NCBI RefSeq assembly: GCF_003991425.1
Contig: NZ_CP034346.1
Location: forward strand, 4,935,501-4,999,500
DNA: 64,000 bases
Reading direction: 5' to 3'
From: Paenibacillus lutimineralis
GTDB taxonomy: Bacteria > Bacillota > Bacilli > Paenibacillales > Paenibacillaceae
Both the position numbers and the translations under genes were made by a program. Positions 1 through 8,657 of this stretch are shown one piece after another. The notes beneath the pieces are model-generated. The model was not told where the DNA came from. It ran no database searches and saw only the letters and a program-made list of their open reading frames with translations. Position 1 is the first letter of the stretch, and each line of letters begins with the position of its first letter.

Positions 1-599
1 CGGATCGGTAATTCATAGCTGATCTCCAGGCCGAAATAAGGTGTTCGTCCGCTTTTGAAATCAGGAACTATTACACGATTCACGTGTAGCCTGTCCTCAT
101 TTAGTTTCGTATCTGCCACAAAAGGATGAAGCAGAGGCTTGATCACGGGATCCAGAACAGCTTCCAGAACATTATTTTTCAGATTTTGCAAAGGCTCGTC
201 CCCTTTTCGGGCTGCGGCCCTGATCCAATCTGAGAGTGGTTCTGGTAGAGCATCGGCATACTGACCCGCCCATTCCTCCAGCGACAGGCTCGGCATCCTC
301 CAGCCCGATCCCGACTCGCTTTTCGCTGCGTCGCCCTCTTCATCGCTCGAAATAGCAGAGACCGCCAATGCAACCGGATATATATGAGAGGACACCTGTT
401 TCACTGCATTTGATGCTACTATCTGCATCTGACTAGAGATCACTGTCATCTGAATCATGTAAATAAAGAAAAATATAACGATAATAAATACCGGCATGAC
501 CATAGCAGCTTCAAGGACAATGCTGCCTTGAGAATCCCTGCGCCGAATCGGAGGAGGTTCTATCGAATCAATAGGAGAAGTCCGTTTGTTTATCGACAT
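1..599 (-). CDS. TadE-like pilus assembly protein (3' end outside window)
   Basis: Last visible gene of the tad operon; it runs off the left edge, so about 199 residues are seen. After a short basic N-terminus a TadE-type segment appears around residues 20-45: a QGSIVLEAAMVMP motif followed by one hydrophobic helix, then an extracellular-type region. TadE-like pseudopilins are membrane proteins needed for Flp pilus assembly in the Tad system. The ATG at 597-599 lies inside the preceding gene (32 bp overlap), has a GGAAGGAAG Shine-Dalgarno about 8 bases upstream and implies translational coupling. The family call rests on the N-terminal motif and the position; the precise role is inferred. Confidence 0.75.
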   Translation of the reverse strand, partial: MSINKRTSPIDSIEPPPIRRRDSQGSIVLEAAMVMPVFIIVIFFFIYMIQMTVISSQMQIVASNAVKQVSSHIYPVALAVSAISSDEEGDAAKSESGSGWRMPSLSLEEWAGQYADALPEPLSDWIRAAARKGDEPLQNLKNNVLEAVLDPVIKPLLHPFVADTKLNEDRLHVNRVIVPDFKSGRTPYFGLEISYELPI

Positions 600-2814
600 A
601 ATATCGACTTCCTTCCACTCTTCCTTTCAAGGCCCCGGAAGCTCCCAATGTCCTCGCTACTCCTGGCAGGAACCATAGTGGCATCGAGATACTTACTCCT
701 CCTTTTAAATAAGTTGCGCGCTGTTCTACTGGAACTCCGGTATTCATCCGAATCAACCCCAGCATCCGTGACAGCCTCCGCTCACTCGGGCCATGCATCA
801 GCAGAAAGATTCGCAAATGATCCCTATAGGTCAGCTTCACCTTCATAAAATCACTAAGCTGAATACTCCCTTCTTTGGTTAGCATCAGCATATCTTTTAC
901 AGCATGTTCGATCCCATACAGTAAGGCAGCCGCAAGAATTAATAGCGGATTACCTTTGTTCAAATTTTTCAGCAATCCTTCCATCGTCCGAATTGCCAGT
1001 CGTAGCGCGAAGATCTCCCCATAGGCAGCGGCGATATTCCCCGTCGGATTATGGAATCCGTACAATATGTATTCAACCTCCTGCTTCCCGGGCATGAACG
1101 AATCTCCTATAGTGTCAATCGCCCCTGACCCTTCACTACCTATCAATTCGTCTAACGTGCTGATATCGAGTAGCGGAAAGTAATGTACAACATACTCTCC
1201 CTGAAAAGCTGCATCGGTCATGGATTGAAGTACGAGAGATAATCCGCCAAAGAAGACATCCATACCGCCCATCGCTTCAGCACCGGCATCGGCCGGGTCG
1301 TCCCCTGGACCCATCAACGCTTCCTCTCCCGATGAGAGAGATTGATTAAACTCTAGATTGTCGTTATAGAAGGTCTGCAGCTCATCAAATTGCTTCTGTG
1401 CATCTTTGAATTTATCCTTGAGTGCGGAAATTTTGCCGATCAATCCCTTGGCATCCTGTAGTGCTGTCTCAGCTTGATGCTCGATCGTCTTACGTTCCTG
1501 ATCAGAAGAACGGTGCTGCTCGAGCCGTCTTTTGTTATCCTCAAGAACATTGCTGCTGCCTGAGTCCACATATTTACGTAAATAAGCGCCTGTCGAGCGG
1601 TCAAGGCTATCTACGGCTGAGTACAATGACGAATCTGAGATTGAAGCTGACAGGACCGAGCTTTCTATGCCTAGAAAGGAACCTACCCCGGCATAAAACG
1701 AAGTAAAGTCAGCCTCTTGTTGACCGATATCCCCCTCCAGATCTGCCAGCAGTTCAGCAGATAGAAGAAGCGAACCGCTCTGTTTGCGAATAGCGGCGAT
1801 CTCATCATCGGCTGCTACTGTCTCGTTATTGCCGAGACCTTCATGCGCTGCCACCTCATTGTAGCCATCAAGCACGGGACGTTGTTCCGCCTCTTCAATT
1901 GTCCTCTTCATCTGATCATTTATTACGATAACTTCTTGGAGCAGCTTCTTCGCTTCAGGAAGCAGCACTGCATGCCGCTCTGAAGATTTCTGTCCACTGC
2001 GCCCCAAGCTGTTGAATACCCCCGAAGCCATCGATTGGTACATTTGAATTTCATACGAGTATTGCCGCTCCTCGGGTTCCCTTAACATATCTTCGTTATA
2101 CTTAGCCGCAAAGTCTGCATATTCTCCGGCTACAGATGAAGCTGTTGCACCAGCGCCATTCGATCCCCCAGAAGCACTCGAACGAGGGATAAACGCTGCA
2201 ATTTCCGTCACAGTCAGTGCCGCAGCACGCTGTTTCTCCAGCATTTCATCCAGCTTAGCTTCCCGCTGATCATACAACTTCTGTAGTTTGCTTAGCAGGT
2301 CGACGGTACTCGAAGCCTCTTTCATTACTTTCGACATTGGCTTGAAGCGATTTATGATCTCTATCGAAAAATCTATCGGTGCTTTATACTTCATTTCTTC
2401 GCGAATCTGTTGTTCGAAAACTTCATAGGTTCCTAACGGCCGCAGCAGTTCAACGGTCGATGAATCCAGCCTCGCGTTCATCAGCGGAATATCATCGCTC
2501 CGCTTCGATATATCCATCTGATCCTGCAACACCTTGGACATAATATAGTTCGCATCAGTATCCCCGAATGCAAATAAACCGTACTGCTCTACCAGCTGCG
2601 GGTCATAGGAAGACAGGACCGACCTTGATGCAGAATGAGCCAACATCTCCGTCTTAGTCTGCAGCGCTGCCATTCTCGCAAAATCTATAAATATCGAGAC
2701 AAATGCAAATACCGAGGCAAAAATAACAACCAGAAACACGGTAACTGCTCCGCTCTCCGCCCGATGTCGCTGCTTTTTATACACCTGCTTCCCCTCTTTC
2801 GGAAATGTAATCAC
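568..2814 (-). CDS. DUF5702/TadG-like membrane protein of the tad operon
   Basis: A 748-residue protein starting at a GTG with a GGAGAAG Shine-Dalgarno. An ESGAVTVFL motif and a single membrane helix at about residues 22-45 resemble the TadE/TadG N-terminus, followed by a large extracytoplasmic region with coiled-coil stretches (about 430-490). Further hydrophobic segments lie near 520-540 and 640-670. The family is found in tad operons of Firmicutes, where it probably plays the TadG-like role of anchoring or organising the pilus at the envelope; that function is inferred. It is followed by an overlapping TadE-like gene and preceded by another TadE-like gene, so it belongs to the same transcript. 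No enzyme motif was seen. Confidence 0.7.
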   Translation of the reverse strand: MITFPKEGKQVYKKQRHRAESGAVTVFLVVIFASVFAFVSIFIDFARMAALQTKTEMLAHSASRSVLSSYDPQLVEQYGLFAFGDTDANYIMSKVLQDQMDISKRSDDIPLMNARLDSSTVELLRPLGTYEVFEQQIREEMKYKAPIDFSIEIINRFKPMSKVMKEASSTVDLLSKLQKLYDQREAKLDEMLEKQRAAALTVTEIAAFIPRSSASGGSNGAGATASSVAGEYADFAAKYNEDMLREPEERQYSYEIQMYQSMASGVFNSLGRSGQKSSERHAVLLPEAKKLLQEVIVINDQMKRTIEEAEQRPVLDGYNEVAAHEGLGNNETVAADDEIAAIRKQSGSLLLSAELLADLEGDIGQQEADFTSFYAGVGSFLGIESSVLSASISDSSLYSAVDSLDRSTGAYLRKYVDSGSSNVLEDNKRRLEQHRSSDQERKTIEHQAETALQDAKGLIGKISALKDKFKDAQKQFDELQTFYNDNLEFNQSLSSGEEALMGPGDDPADAGAEAMGGMDVFFGGLSLVLQSMTDAAFQGEYVVHYFPLLDISTLDELIGSEGSGAIDTIGDSFMPGKQEVEYILYGFHNPTGNIAAAYGEIFALRLAIRTMEGLLKNLNKGNPLLILAAALLYGIEHAVKDMLMLTKEGSIQLSDFMKVKLTYRDHLRIFLLMHGPSERRLSRMLGLIRMNTGVPVEQRATYLKGGVSISMPLWFLPGVARTLGASGALKGRVEGSRYYVDKQTDFSY

Positions 2815-2891
2815 TCGGTCTTCTCCTCATTCTTCATCAGTTGGTCGATCACTGCCCATTTCTTAGCTCCCCCAAGCTAAGGCCGTTCCCC

Positions 2892-3554
2892 CTATTTGCC
2901 GAATAACGTCAACGCTTTGCCCGCTTCCTCTTGATCCATCTTTTCCCCACCGCTGCCTTTGAATTTAGCCCCGTAGTATCTCGCCAAATCCACTGTCCGG
3001 ATCCATTCCACCGGTTCGACTACATAAGAGACGGCCTGCCCAGATTGCGTCATATCACCGATGACTCGTTCCAAAGGAACAAGCGGGATGAGTCTGTCCA
3101 ATCCTACCTTGACTTTGCGAAGCAGTAGCTTGTTCTCATATTGCATTCTGCCATGAATCGCAGCCGGAATTGCCGTACCGGTTCTCGCAAGCTTCTTCAG
3201 TGGCAAAGATCCGCCTCCATCTTGCATCTGCTCGGTGGGAAGAGACAATTCCGAAGTGGGCAAATCACTAGACCAGCCGAATATCGCCTGCAGCATGCCA
3301 TCATCCTTAAGCCGCCAATAGAGCGAATCATACTTTCCGGTCTCGTAGGTGCCCGTTAGAGGCTTACGATAGCTGTTATCCCAGGAATACGCACTCCGTT
3401 CAGCCGCGACCACTGCAACTTGTCCAAGCGCCGCATTCTGATATAAATACAGACAGAAGAACAACAGGATTAAAATCGCTACAAATATGGAGGGGAATAC
3501 GAGTGAAGACTCGAGAATAAAACTCCCCTTCTGATCACGTATCAACCTTTTCAT
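2892..3554 (-). CDS. TadE-like pseudopilin-type protein
   Basis: A 220-residue protein with a TadE-type N-terminus: a basic start, then QKGSFILESSLVFP and one long hydrophobic helix (about residues 10-38), then a soluble domain. The Glu at the start of the helix is the feature shared by class III signal peptides and TadE proteins. It lies 6 bases after the Flp pilin gene on the same strand, so it is cotranscribed. TadE proteins are processed by prepilin peptidase in other Tad systems; no peptidase gene (TadV) is visible in this window, so it must be encoded elsewhere or beyond the left edge. Confidence 0.75.
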   Translation of the reverse strand: MKRLIRDQKGSFILESSLVFPSIFVAILILLFFCLYLYQNAALGQVAVVAAERSAYSWDNSYRKPLTGTYETGKYDSLYWRLKDDGMLQAIFGWSSDLPTSELSLPTEQMQDGGGSLPLKKLARTGTAIPAAIHGRMQYENKLLLRKVKVGLDRLIPLVPLERVIGDMTQSGQAVSYVVEPVEWIRTVDLARYYGAKFKGSGGEKMDQEEAGKALTLFGK

Positions 3555-3560
3555 AGACTC

Positions 3561-3761
3561 TTAAGGCCCATCGTCCATAAATTTCTCGGTTTTGCTCTTC
3601 GCTTTGCCGAGCAGACTCTCCAAAAGCTCTTTTAATTGCTTACGGAAGATAATCGCCAAAATAACGATGACAGCAATGATCAAAATCATCTCCAACATTC
3701 CCAAGCCATCCTCATCTTGAGAGAATGTCTTGATCCTATGTGCGAATGTACTCAACATCAT
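3561..3761 (-). CDS. Flp-type (type IVb) pilin
   Basis: A 66-residue protein with a short charged leader ending in EDGLGMLEMILIIAVIVILAI: a Gly-x-x-x-Glu class III signal followed by a single hydrophobic helix, as in Flp1-family type IVb pilins. The C-terminal tail is short and charged. It is presumably the major pilus subunit, polymerised by TadA, TadB and TadC encoded just upstream. ATG with a GGAGGG Shine-Dalgarno. Only one pilin gene is present here. Confidence 0.85.
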   Translation of the reverse strand: MMLSTFAHRIKTFSQDEDGLGMLEMILIIAVIVILAIIFRKQLKELLESLLGKAKSKTEKFMDDGP

Positions 3762-3821
3762 ATAACCCTCCTAATTTTTATTGTTTATAAGGTTCAAGAT
3801 GACCGGTTTTCAGCACTACCG

Positions 3822-4697
3822 CTATAGCTCCATAATCATTAGTGCGGGAGCCCCCACCATAACCACGATAATTAAAAACAACATCAGCATAGGAAATACA
3901 AGTTTCGACGAAGCCTGTTCCCCTAGCGTCTTGCTGACGGCTTTGCGGCGTTCCCACAGTGTATGAGACAAATCCATCAATGCCAGCACAAAGTCATTAC
4001 CGCCGCGGCGATAATTAAGCAATACGGAGGTTACAAAAGCGGACACCTCCTGAACACCCAATCGCTTGCTTACCCCCTCCATCGCTTGATGGAAGGAGTA
4101 TCCACTCTCCCATTCCCGCTGCATTCTGAACAATTCACGATAGAGCGGGTGCTGTTCCGCTCCTGCCTTACGCTCCAGACACCGCTTAATAGCCTGCTGC
4201 ACAGTTAAGCCCGCCCCAACCAGTAACACTATCTTATTAAGTAGCTCCGGTAGCTCTAGAATAATCTCCCGCTCTCGCTTGACCACTTTCTGATGTAAAT
4301 CCCTGGCGAGGGCAATTGGAATGAGAACGGCCAGAAAGGCACCAAATATCATTACCGTGGGATCTTCGCCGAGAAGCAGAGAGAACAAACTGCCAGCAAT
4401 CAGAATTAGCCAGCCATACGAGAGCATTTCAGCCAGAAACAGCAAAGTATACTCGCCACCCCGCTTATCTCCGCTAATCTTCTGCACGGAACGCTGTATT
4501 TTGAAGAAAAAAATGGGGGACCTTTGCGATACTCTCAGTTTCTCCAGTAGTAACAGCATTGGAGGCGCTATGAGCTGTAATCTGAGGCCATCCATCTTCA
4601 TCTCCCGGCAGCCCTGATATTTAGTGCGCGAATTCCGATACAGTAGCAACCAGGCTAATACCAATACTGCGATCACTGCGACACTATAAACCTTCAT
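3822..4697 (-). CDS. tadC: TadC, inner-membrane platform protein (T2SF family)
   Basis: A 291-residue membrane protein with hydrophobic segments at about residues 4-20, 95-140 and 265-288 and a cytoplasmic T2SF (GspF-like) domain between them, including ELPELLNKIVLLVGAGLTVQ. This architecture matches TadC, which together with TadB forms the polytopic platform of the Flp pilus machine. The ATG follows an AGGAGG site. It is preceded 9 bases upstream by tadB and followed by the pilin gene, the usual order in Firmicute tad loci. Confidence 0.88.
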   Translation of the reverse strand: MKVYSVAVIAVLVLAWLLLYRNSRTKYQGCREMKMDGLRLQLIAPPMLLLLEKLRVSQRSPIFFFKIQRSVQKISGDKRGGEYTLLFLAEMLSYGWLILIAGSLFSLLLGEDPTVMIFGAFLAVLIPIALARDLHQKVVKREREIILELPELLNKIVLLVGAGLTVQQAIKRCLERKAGAEQHPLYRELFRMQREWESGYSFHQAMEGVSKRLGVQEVSAFVTSVLLNYRRGGNDFVLALMDLSHTLWERRKAVSKTLGEQASSKLVFPMLMLFLIIVVMVGAPALMIMEL

Positions 4698-4706
4698 CCT
4701 TGCCTC

Positions 4707-5537
4707 CTAGACCCGGATATCCATAATTTTGAGCATCAGCCAGAAGCATAACGCGAATATGATCAATGCAAAGAATGAGATGACGAGGCCTATACCGTTA
4801 TGCATCGGCAGCATATAATCCGGTGAAGAGAATTCCATAAATACGAGAAAAAATATCGGTGCGGCGGACATCGCTTTCGCTTCGAACCGTTTCTGAGCAA
4901 TCATAACGCCGATCTCCTGACTAATCTCCAGCTTCTCGCTAATAATCGTAGACGTGCGCCGAATCACTTCAACCAAATCCCCTCCCGAACGCTTGCAAAC
5001 CGTGAAGACGTCAGCAAAGTTGCTGATATCCTCCTGCCCTGCCCGCTCACTGAAATCAAGCAGTGCTTCTTCAATCGGCTGACCGTACTCCATACGGGTG
5101 CAGATAATACCAAGCTCGATGATCATATCGCTAGAATTACCGGGATAGAGCAGCTGAAGATCTTCAATCGCTTCACGAAATCCATTCTCTACCGAGCGAC
5201 CTGCCGCTAAGGAAGAGGAGAGTGAATAGAGCGCTTGTTTGAAGTGAAGTCCAAGCGTCTCTCTTCGCTTACGAAGAAGATAACCGCTCCAATACTTTGG
5301 CGCAAAAGCAGCTCCGCAGGCCGGAACCAGACTAATCAGCCATGAATGGAAGAAGATATACCCTATTAAGAAGAGACCAACCCCGCCGATCAGCCATGCT
5401 GATAGCTTTTGTCTCGAAGATAGTACATAGCTGCGATAATCCGTCAATTGGGATGATTGTTGGACATTATTCTTCACTACTCCCATCGCCGCATCGGATC
5501 GCTCCAATCCGTTCATCGATTCGAGTCCTCCTCTCAT
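4707..5537 (-). CDS. tadB: TadB, inner-membrane platform protein (T2SF family)
   Basis: A 276-residue GspF-like protein with two N-terminal hydrophobic stretches (about residues 50-85), a T2SF domain (LYSLSSSLAAGRSVENGF onward, about 105-225) and two C-terminal helices. It is the partner of TadC in the platform that works with the TadA ATPase. Its ATG overlaps the tadA stop codon (ATGA), a classic translationally coupled junction. Membership is clear from the pairing with tadC and tadA. Confidence 0.88.
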   Translation of the reverse strand: MRGGLESMNGLERSDAAMGVVKNNVQQSSQLTDYRSYVLSSRQKLSAWLIGGVGLFLIGYIFFHSWLISLVPACGAAFAPKYWSGYLLRKRRETLGLHFKQALYSLSSSLAAGRSVENGFREAIEDLQLLYPGNSSDMIIELGIICTRMEYGQPIEEALLDFSERAGQEDISNFADVFTVCKRSGGDLVEVIRRTSTIISEKLEISQEIGVMIAQKRFEAKAMSAAPIFFLVFMEFSSPDYMLPMHNGIGLVISFFALIIFALCFWLMLKIMDIRV

Positions 5538-6766
5538 AAGTTCATTCCTTCTACAGAGATGCCGGCCATATCCAGCTTGTCCGTATGCACTAACCGCTGT
5601 GGAGCCCGTTTCAAACTACCGATCACTTTCCCGTTCTTCTCCGCTTCTTCCTCAAACACATAGAGCGGATGCAGCACCACCTCCCCATCTCTCATCCCGC
5701 ATACTTCGGATATTTCCAGAACCCGCCGTGAACGATCACGAAGTCGGCTTAAATGAACGATGATATCGATCGCCGAGGCGATCTGCTGTCTGACTACCCC
5801 CAGCGGCAAATCGGCACCGCTCAGCACCATCGTCTCCAGTCGGCTGATCATATCAGTAGAGGAATTCGCATGCCCTGTAGACAGGCTTCCATCATGTCCA
5901 GTATTCATCGCCTGCAGCATATCCAGCGCCTCCCGGCCCCGAACCTCTCCGACAACAATCCGGTCCGGCCGCATCCGCAGCGAGGAACGGATCAGATCGC
6001 GGATCGAGATCTCACCCTTGCCTTCGGTATTCGCATTGCGAGTCTCCAGGGATACTAGATTGGGTAAAGTCACAATCTGCAATTCTGCCGAATCCTCAAT
6101 CGTAATGACCCGTTCATCTGCGGGAATGTATCTTGATAGGGCATTCAGGAAGGTTGTCTTGCCGGAACCTGTTCCACCGCTAATAAAAATATTGTATTTA
6201 CTGCGAACCAAGGTCTGTAGAAAACGGGCTGCTTCCTCGCTTAGTGATTCCTTCTCAATCAACTGCTCCATCGTAAGTGGATGCTCAGGGAATTTGCGGA
6301 TCGTCATCGTCGGTCCCTTCAAGGCGATCGGAGGCAGCACGATATTGACTCGGGAACCATCCTTCAGTCTCGCATCCACGATCGGCGATGATTCGTTCAC
6401 GACCCGATTGACTCCGGATACGATGGTCTGGATAATATCCTCCAGCCTCTCCTGAGATTCAAAATGGAGCGCAAGCTTGCGAACCCTGCCATTCTGCTCA
6501 ACGAAGACCTCCTTATGACTGTTGATCATAATCTCCGATACAGAGCGATCATCGACCAGCGGCTGTAGCACATCCAGGCCGCGAAACGAATCATATAGTC
6601 TCCGTACCCACCTCCTCTTCTCCGATGAAGTGAGGTTGGCCAACCGATTATCCTCAAGCACTCGCCGTTCGATGTATTCCATCAGTTGCCCGTCTTGAAG
6701 CGTCAACGTAACATCAAGTCCGGAACGGATCTCCGCTCGTAGCTGAGTGAACATCTCCTCCGTCAT
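5534..6766 (-). CDS. tadA: TadA/CpaF secretion ATPase of the Flp pilus
   Basis: A 410-residue type II/IV secretion NTPase. The Walker A motif GGTGSGKTT is at about residues 197-205, an Asp-box/Walker B region RPDRIVVGEVRG at 266-277 and a His box around GHDGSLSTGHA at 290-300; all the key residues are present. It powers Flp pilus assembly from the cytoplasmic face. The reading frame is open further upstream, but the ATG at 6764-6766 overlaps the tadZ stop by four bases (ATGA) and has a strong purine-rich Shine-Dalgarno, so this start was chosen. Confidence 0.93.
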   Translation of the reverse strand: MTEEMFTQLRAEIRSGLDVTLTLQDGQLMEYIERRVLEDNRLANLTSSEKRRWVRRLYDSFRGLDVLQPLVDDRSVSEIMINSHKEVFVEQNGRVRKLALHFESQERLEDIIQTIVSGVNRVVNESSPIVDARLKDGSRVNIVLPPIALKGPTMTIRKFPEHPLTMEQLIEKESLSEEAARFLQTLVRSKYNIFISGGTGSGKTTFLNALSRYIPADERVITIEDSAELQIVTLPNLVSLETRNANTEGKGEISIRDLIRSSLRMRPDRIVVGEVRGREALDMLQAMNTGHDGSLSTGHANSSTDMISRLETMVLSGADLPLGVVRQQIASAIDIIVHLSRLRDRSRRVLEISEVCGMRDGEVVLHPLYVFEEEAEKNGKVIGSLKRAPQRLVHTDKLDMAGISVEGMNL

Positions 6767-7908
6767 CGCTGTCCGCTTCCCCCCCTCAATACTTTGGCAT
6801 TGCCGTACAGCTTGCGGCAGAGTTGCTGTACATCGCGCTGATAGAGTGGGGAATGCATTGCAGTAGCCTGCCGTATCCCATTCTTCCAAGCAGAGATGTA
6901 CGAGAGCATCGCTTCAAATACGATTTCGCTCCCCGGTAGGGAGGTAACCACTTCTCCTGTATACCGGTTCACAGCAAACAGAGATTTGCACAAAATATGA
7001 CTATGCATAGCCGGACGTGATTGCTCCAAATGATTAAACCACAGAGTAGTCTTGCGCATGACATTATCATCATCGGTTACAAGCCATACTAGCTTATCCG
7101 CCCGTTCCAACACCGCCTCAGTTCTTTCATTCGGGTAAGAGTCGGTATCGATCACGACAGCATCGTATAATCCGCTCGCCGCGATGAATTCGATCAGATC
7201 GACAGTCTCCTTGCGCTGCAACTCCAGCATCTCATTCAAATTATCAAGCGGAGCAAATATGTCCCCCTGAAGCAGTGGATGTCTGCAAGCATAGGCCGAT
7301 ATGGGGAACTTCAGCTCCTGCTGCCCTTCTTCCGCAGACTTCAAATCATAAAGTAAGCGGGCTAAGCCACCCTGCTGTCCTTCACGAACATTCTGACCTT
7401 CAAAGATTAGTCTGTTATTCACCGTCTCGAGATTCAAATAAAATACTTTAGCTCCTTCGGAAGCGAGCTGCTTCGCGATATTCCATGATACGGTGCTCTT
7501 TCCCAGACCGCCGACAATCGAATGCACACCGATCACAACTGTACCGACTTCCGTATCCGCCTGTTTCCTCCTATCCCCTCGGACCATATTCATGAGGGAG
7601 AACAGCAATTGATGCAAGGGTTGATATTTATCCAGACTCAAACCTGAAGCAGATTCTCCTCTCTCACATAAAGAGACCACGGTCAGGCGCCCCGAATTCA
7701 ATCCTTGCCAAGCTTCAAGAAATGTCGGTTCAGCTAGCACGATATCCACCAGTTCCCCGGAGTCTTTCATATACATCTCAAAGGCATCCTGCCGGCTGAA
7801 ACCCGTTACGATGATACGCCGGTCGAACTCACTGCAGTGGAGGTACTGCATAAATGGCTCTATATACAGTTCATCCTGTACAGCCAGAACCAATCTGACG
7901 GGAATCAA
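6763..7908 (-). CDS. tadZ: TadZ/CpaE-like ATPase, first gene of the tad operon
   Basis: About 381 residues. The N-terminal part (1-110) resembles a degenerate receiver domain, followed by a ParA/MinD-like P-loop domain with IVGGLGKSTV at about 131-140. The deviant Walker A lysine usually found in KGGxGKS is replaced by Val, while the catalytic GKST is kept. TadZ proteins place the Tad machine in the cell and help assemble it. The frame is open to a GTG at 7947, but that codon lies inside a terminator hairpin. The TTG at 7906-7908 has an AAGGAAGG Shine-Dalgarno about 7 bases upstream and was chosen. The 3' end overlaps tadA by four bases. Confidence 0.82.
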   Translation of the reverse strand: MIPVRLVLAVQDELYIEPFMQYLHCSEFDRRIIVTGFSRQDAFEMYMKDSGELVDIVLAEPTFLEAWQGLNSGRLTVVSLCERGESASGLSLDKYQPLHQLLFSLMNMVRGDRRKQADTEVGTVVIGVHSIVGGLGKSTVSWNIAKQLASEGAKVFYLNLETVNNRLIFEGQNVREGQQGGLARLLYDLKSAEEGQQELKFPISAYACRHPLLQGDIFAPLDNLNEMLELQRKETVDLIEFIAASGLYDAVVIDTDSYPNERTEAVLERADKLVWLVTDDDNVMRKTTLWFNHLEQSRPAMHSHILCKSLFAVNRYTGEVVTSLPGSEIVFEAMLSYISAWKNGIRQATAMHSPLYQRDVQQLCRKLYGNAKVLRGGSGQR

Positions 7909-7937
7909 ACCTTCACCTTCCTTCTTACCCGGAACAC

Positions 7938-7986
7938 AAAAAAGCACCGCCCAAATACCGAATTATCGGTTCATTTGGACGGTGCT
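7938..7986 (-). terminator. Intrinsic terminator/attenuator in the tad leader
   Basis: On the minus strand a 14-bp stem with one mismatch (arms 7973-7986 and 7943-7956), extended by an inner ACCG/CGGT pair, is followed directly by six U. It sits 30 bases before the tadZ start and after the only good upstream promoter. It could end the DCC-gene transcript, but every transcript entering tadZ from upstream must read through it. Confidence 0.8.
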
Positions 7987-8016
7987 CCCGTTCACGAGTT
8001 CCTAATATTTACAGTC

Positions 8017-8045
8017 AGAATATCATAGATCATTTTCTCAGGCAA
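8017..8045 (-). promoter_or_regulatory. Candidate sigma-A promoter of the tad operon
   Basis: Minus-strand -35 TTGCCT (8040-8045), 17-bp spacer, -10 TATTCT (8017-8022). It lies between the DCC-protein gene and the tadZ leader, so transcription would start near 8010 and give a leader of about 100 nt containing the hairpin at 7938-7986. Confidence 0.5.
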
Positions 8046-8072
8046 GTCCCAAAAATATATTTTGAACTTCCT

Positions 8073-8495
8073 CTATAAATCTAAGAAGCGTTCTTTGATA
8101 GCTTTGTTAGGCAACATGCATGCATCGGATTGGCCGAACCAGCGATACCTGTTATTCGCAACCCATCGGTAAACTGTATCGCGTAATCCCTGGGGAACGA
8201 TGATGAATGCATATAATAATGGCCAGGGAAACTTAAGTCTTTTGGTAATTCTAAGCGCCGCGGTCGAACGAGAGTACAGTGTTCCCTGCTCCAGCAGGAA
8301 CATCGTATTCATCGGCCCGTCTGCAGTTCCTCCATACTGTTGAAGCAGCTCCCTACCAACATCGGATTGCAGTGACGCGAACCTGAAATTGGCACCAGGA
8401 TCATGCCTGATGATCCATTTTACGGCGCCCTGACACAAAAGACACACTCCATCAAACAACACAACTGCAGTCTGACCGATATCCTTGTCTGACAT
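8073..8495 (-). CDS. DCC-family thiol-disulfide oxidoreductase-like protein (DUF393)
   Basis: A 140-residue small protein with the family signature VVLFDGVCLLCQGAVKWIIRHD near the N-terminus; the CLLC pair is the CxxC that gives the family its name (DCC: Asp-x-x-Cys-x-x-Cys). Function in bacteria is poorly defined; a thiol-redox role is suggested by the thioredoxin-like motif. It has its own promoter at 8520-8548 and appears monocistronic, ending before the tad leader. The ATG at 8493-8495 was preferred over a TTG two codons upstream because GGGAGG then sits 8 bases away. Confidence 0.85.
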   Translation of the reverse strand: MSDKDIGQTAVVLFDGVCLLCQGAVKWIIRHDPGANFRFASLQSDVGRELLQQYGGTADGPMNTMFLLEQGTLYSRSTAALRITKRLKFPWPLLYAFIIVPQGLRDTVYRWVANNRYRWFGQSDACMLPNKAIKERFLDL

Positions 8496-8519
8496 CCGCA
8501 AAACCTCCCTGCTAAATCC

Positions 8520-8548
8520 ATTATATCCGTCTTATAATATAGGTTCAA
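8520..8548 (-). promoter_or_regulatory. Sigma-A promoter of the DCC-family gene
   Basis: Minus-strand TTGAAC (8543-8548), 17-bp spacer, TATAAT (8520-8525), 25 bases upstream of the ATG. Good match to consensus in both elements and spacing. Confidence 0.65.
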
Positions 8549-8603
8549 AAGCAGATTGTTCTGCACTAAGAAGGTGGATGAAAGGTTCTCGAATTTTATC
8601 TAA

Positions 8604-8643
8604 TAAAAAAAGAATACGAAGGAGCCGATCCCCTCCGTACTCT
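8604..8643 (-). terminator. Terminator of the 92-residue Cys-rich gene
   Basis: Minus-strand 14-bp stem (three G-U pairs) with a five-base loop followed by U7. It lies just downstream of the stop codon at 8658. Confidence 0.75.
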
Positions 8644-8657
8644 TCATTCCGTTAGAC

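Noticed and set aside
5760..6455. Long plus-strand frame opposite tadA
   Set aside because: Shadow of the tadA coding strand: no Shine-Dalgarno, no recognisable protein, and tadA is fully conserved.
7908..8045. c-di-GMP riboswitch in the tad leader
   Set aside because: The conserved core bases and paired helices of the GEMM aptamers are not visible; only a terminator hairpin is evident.
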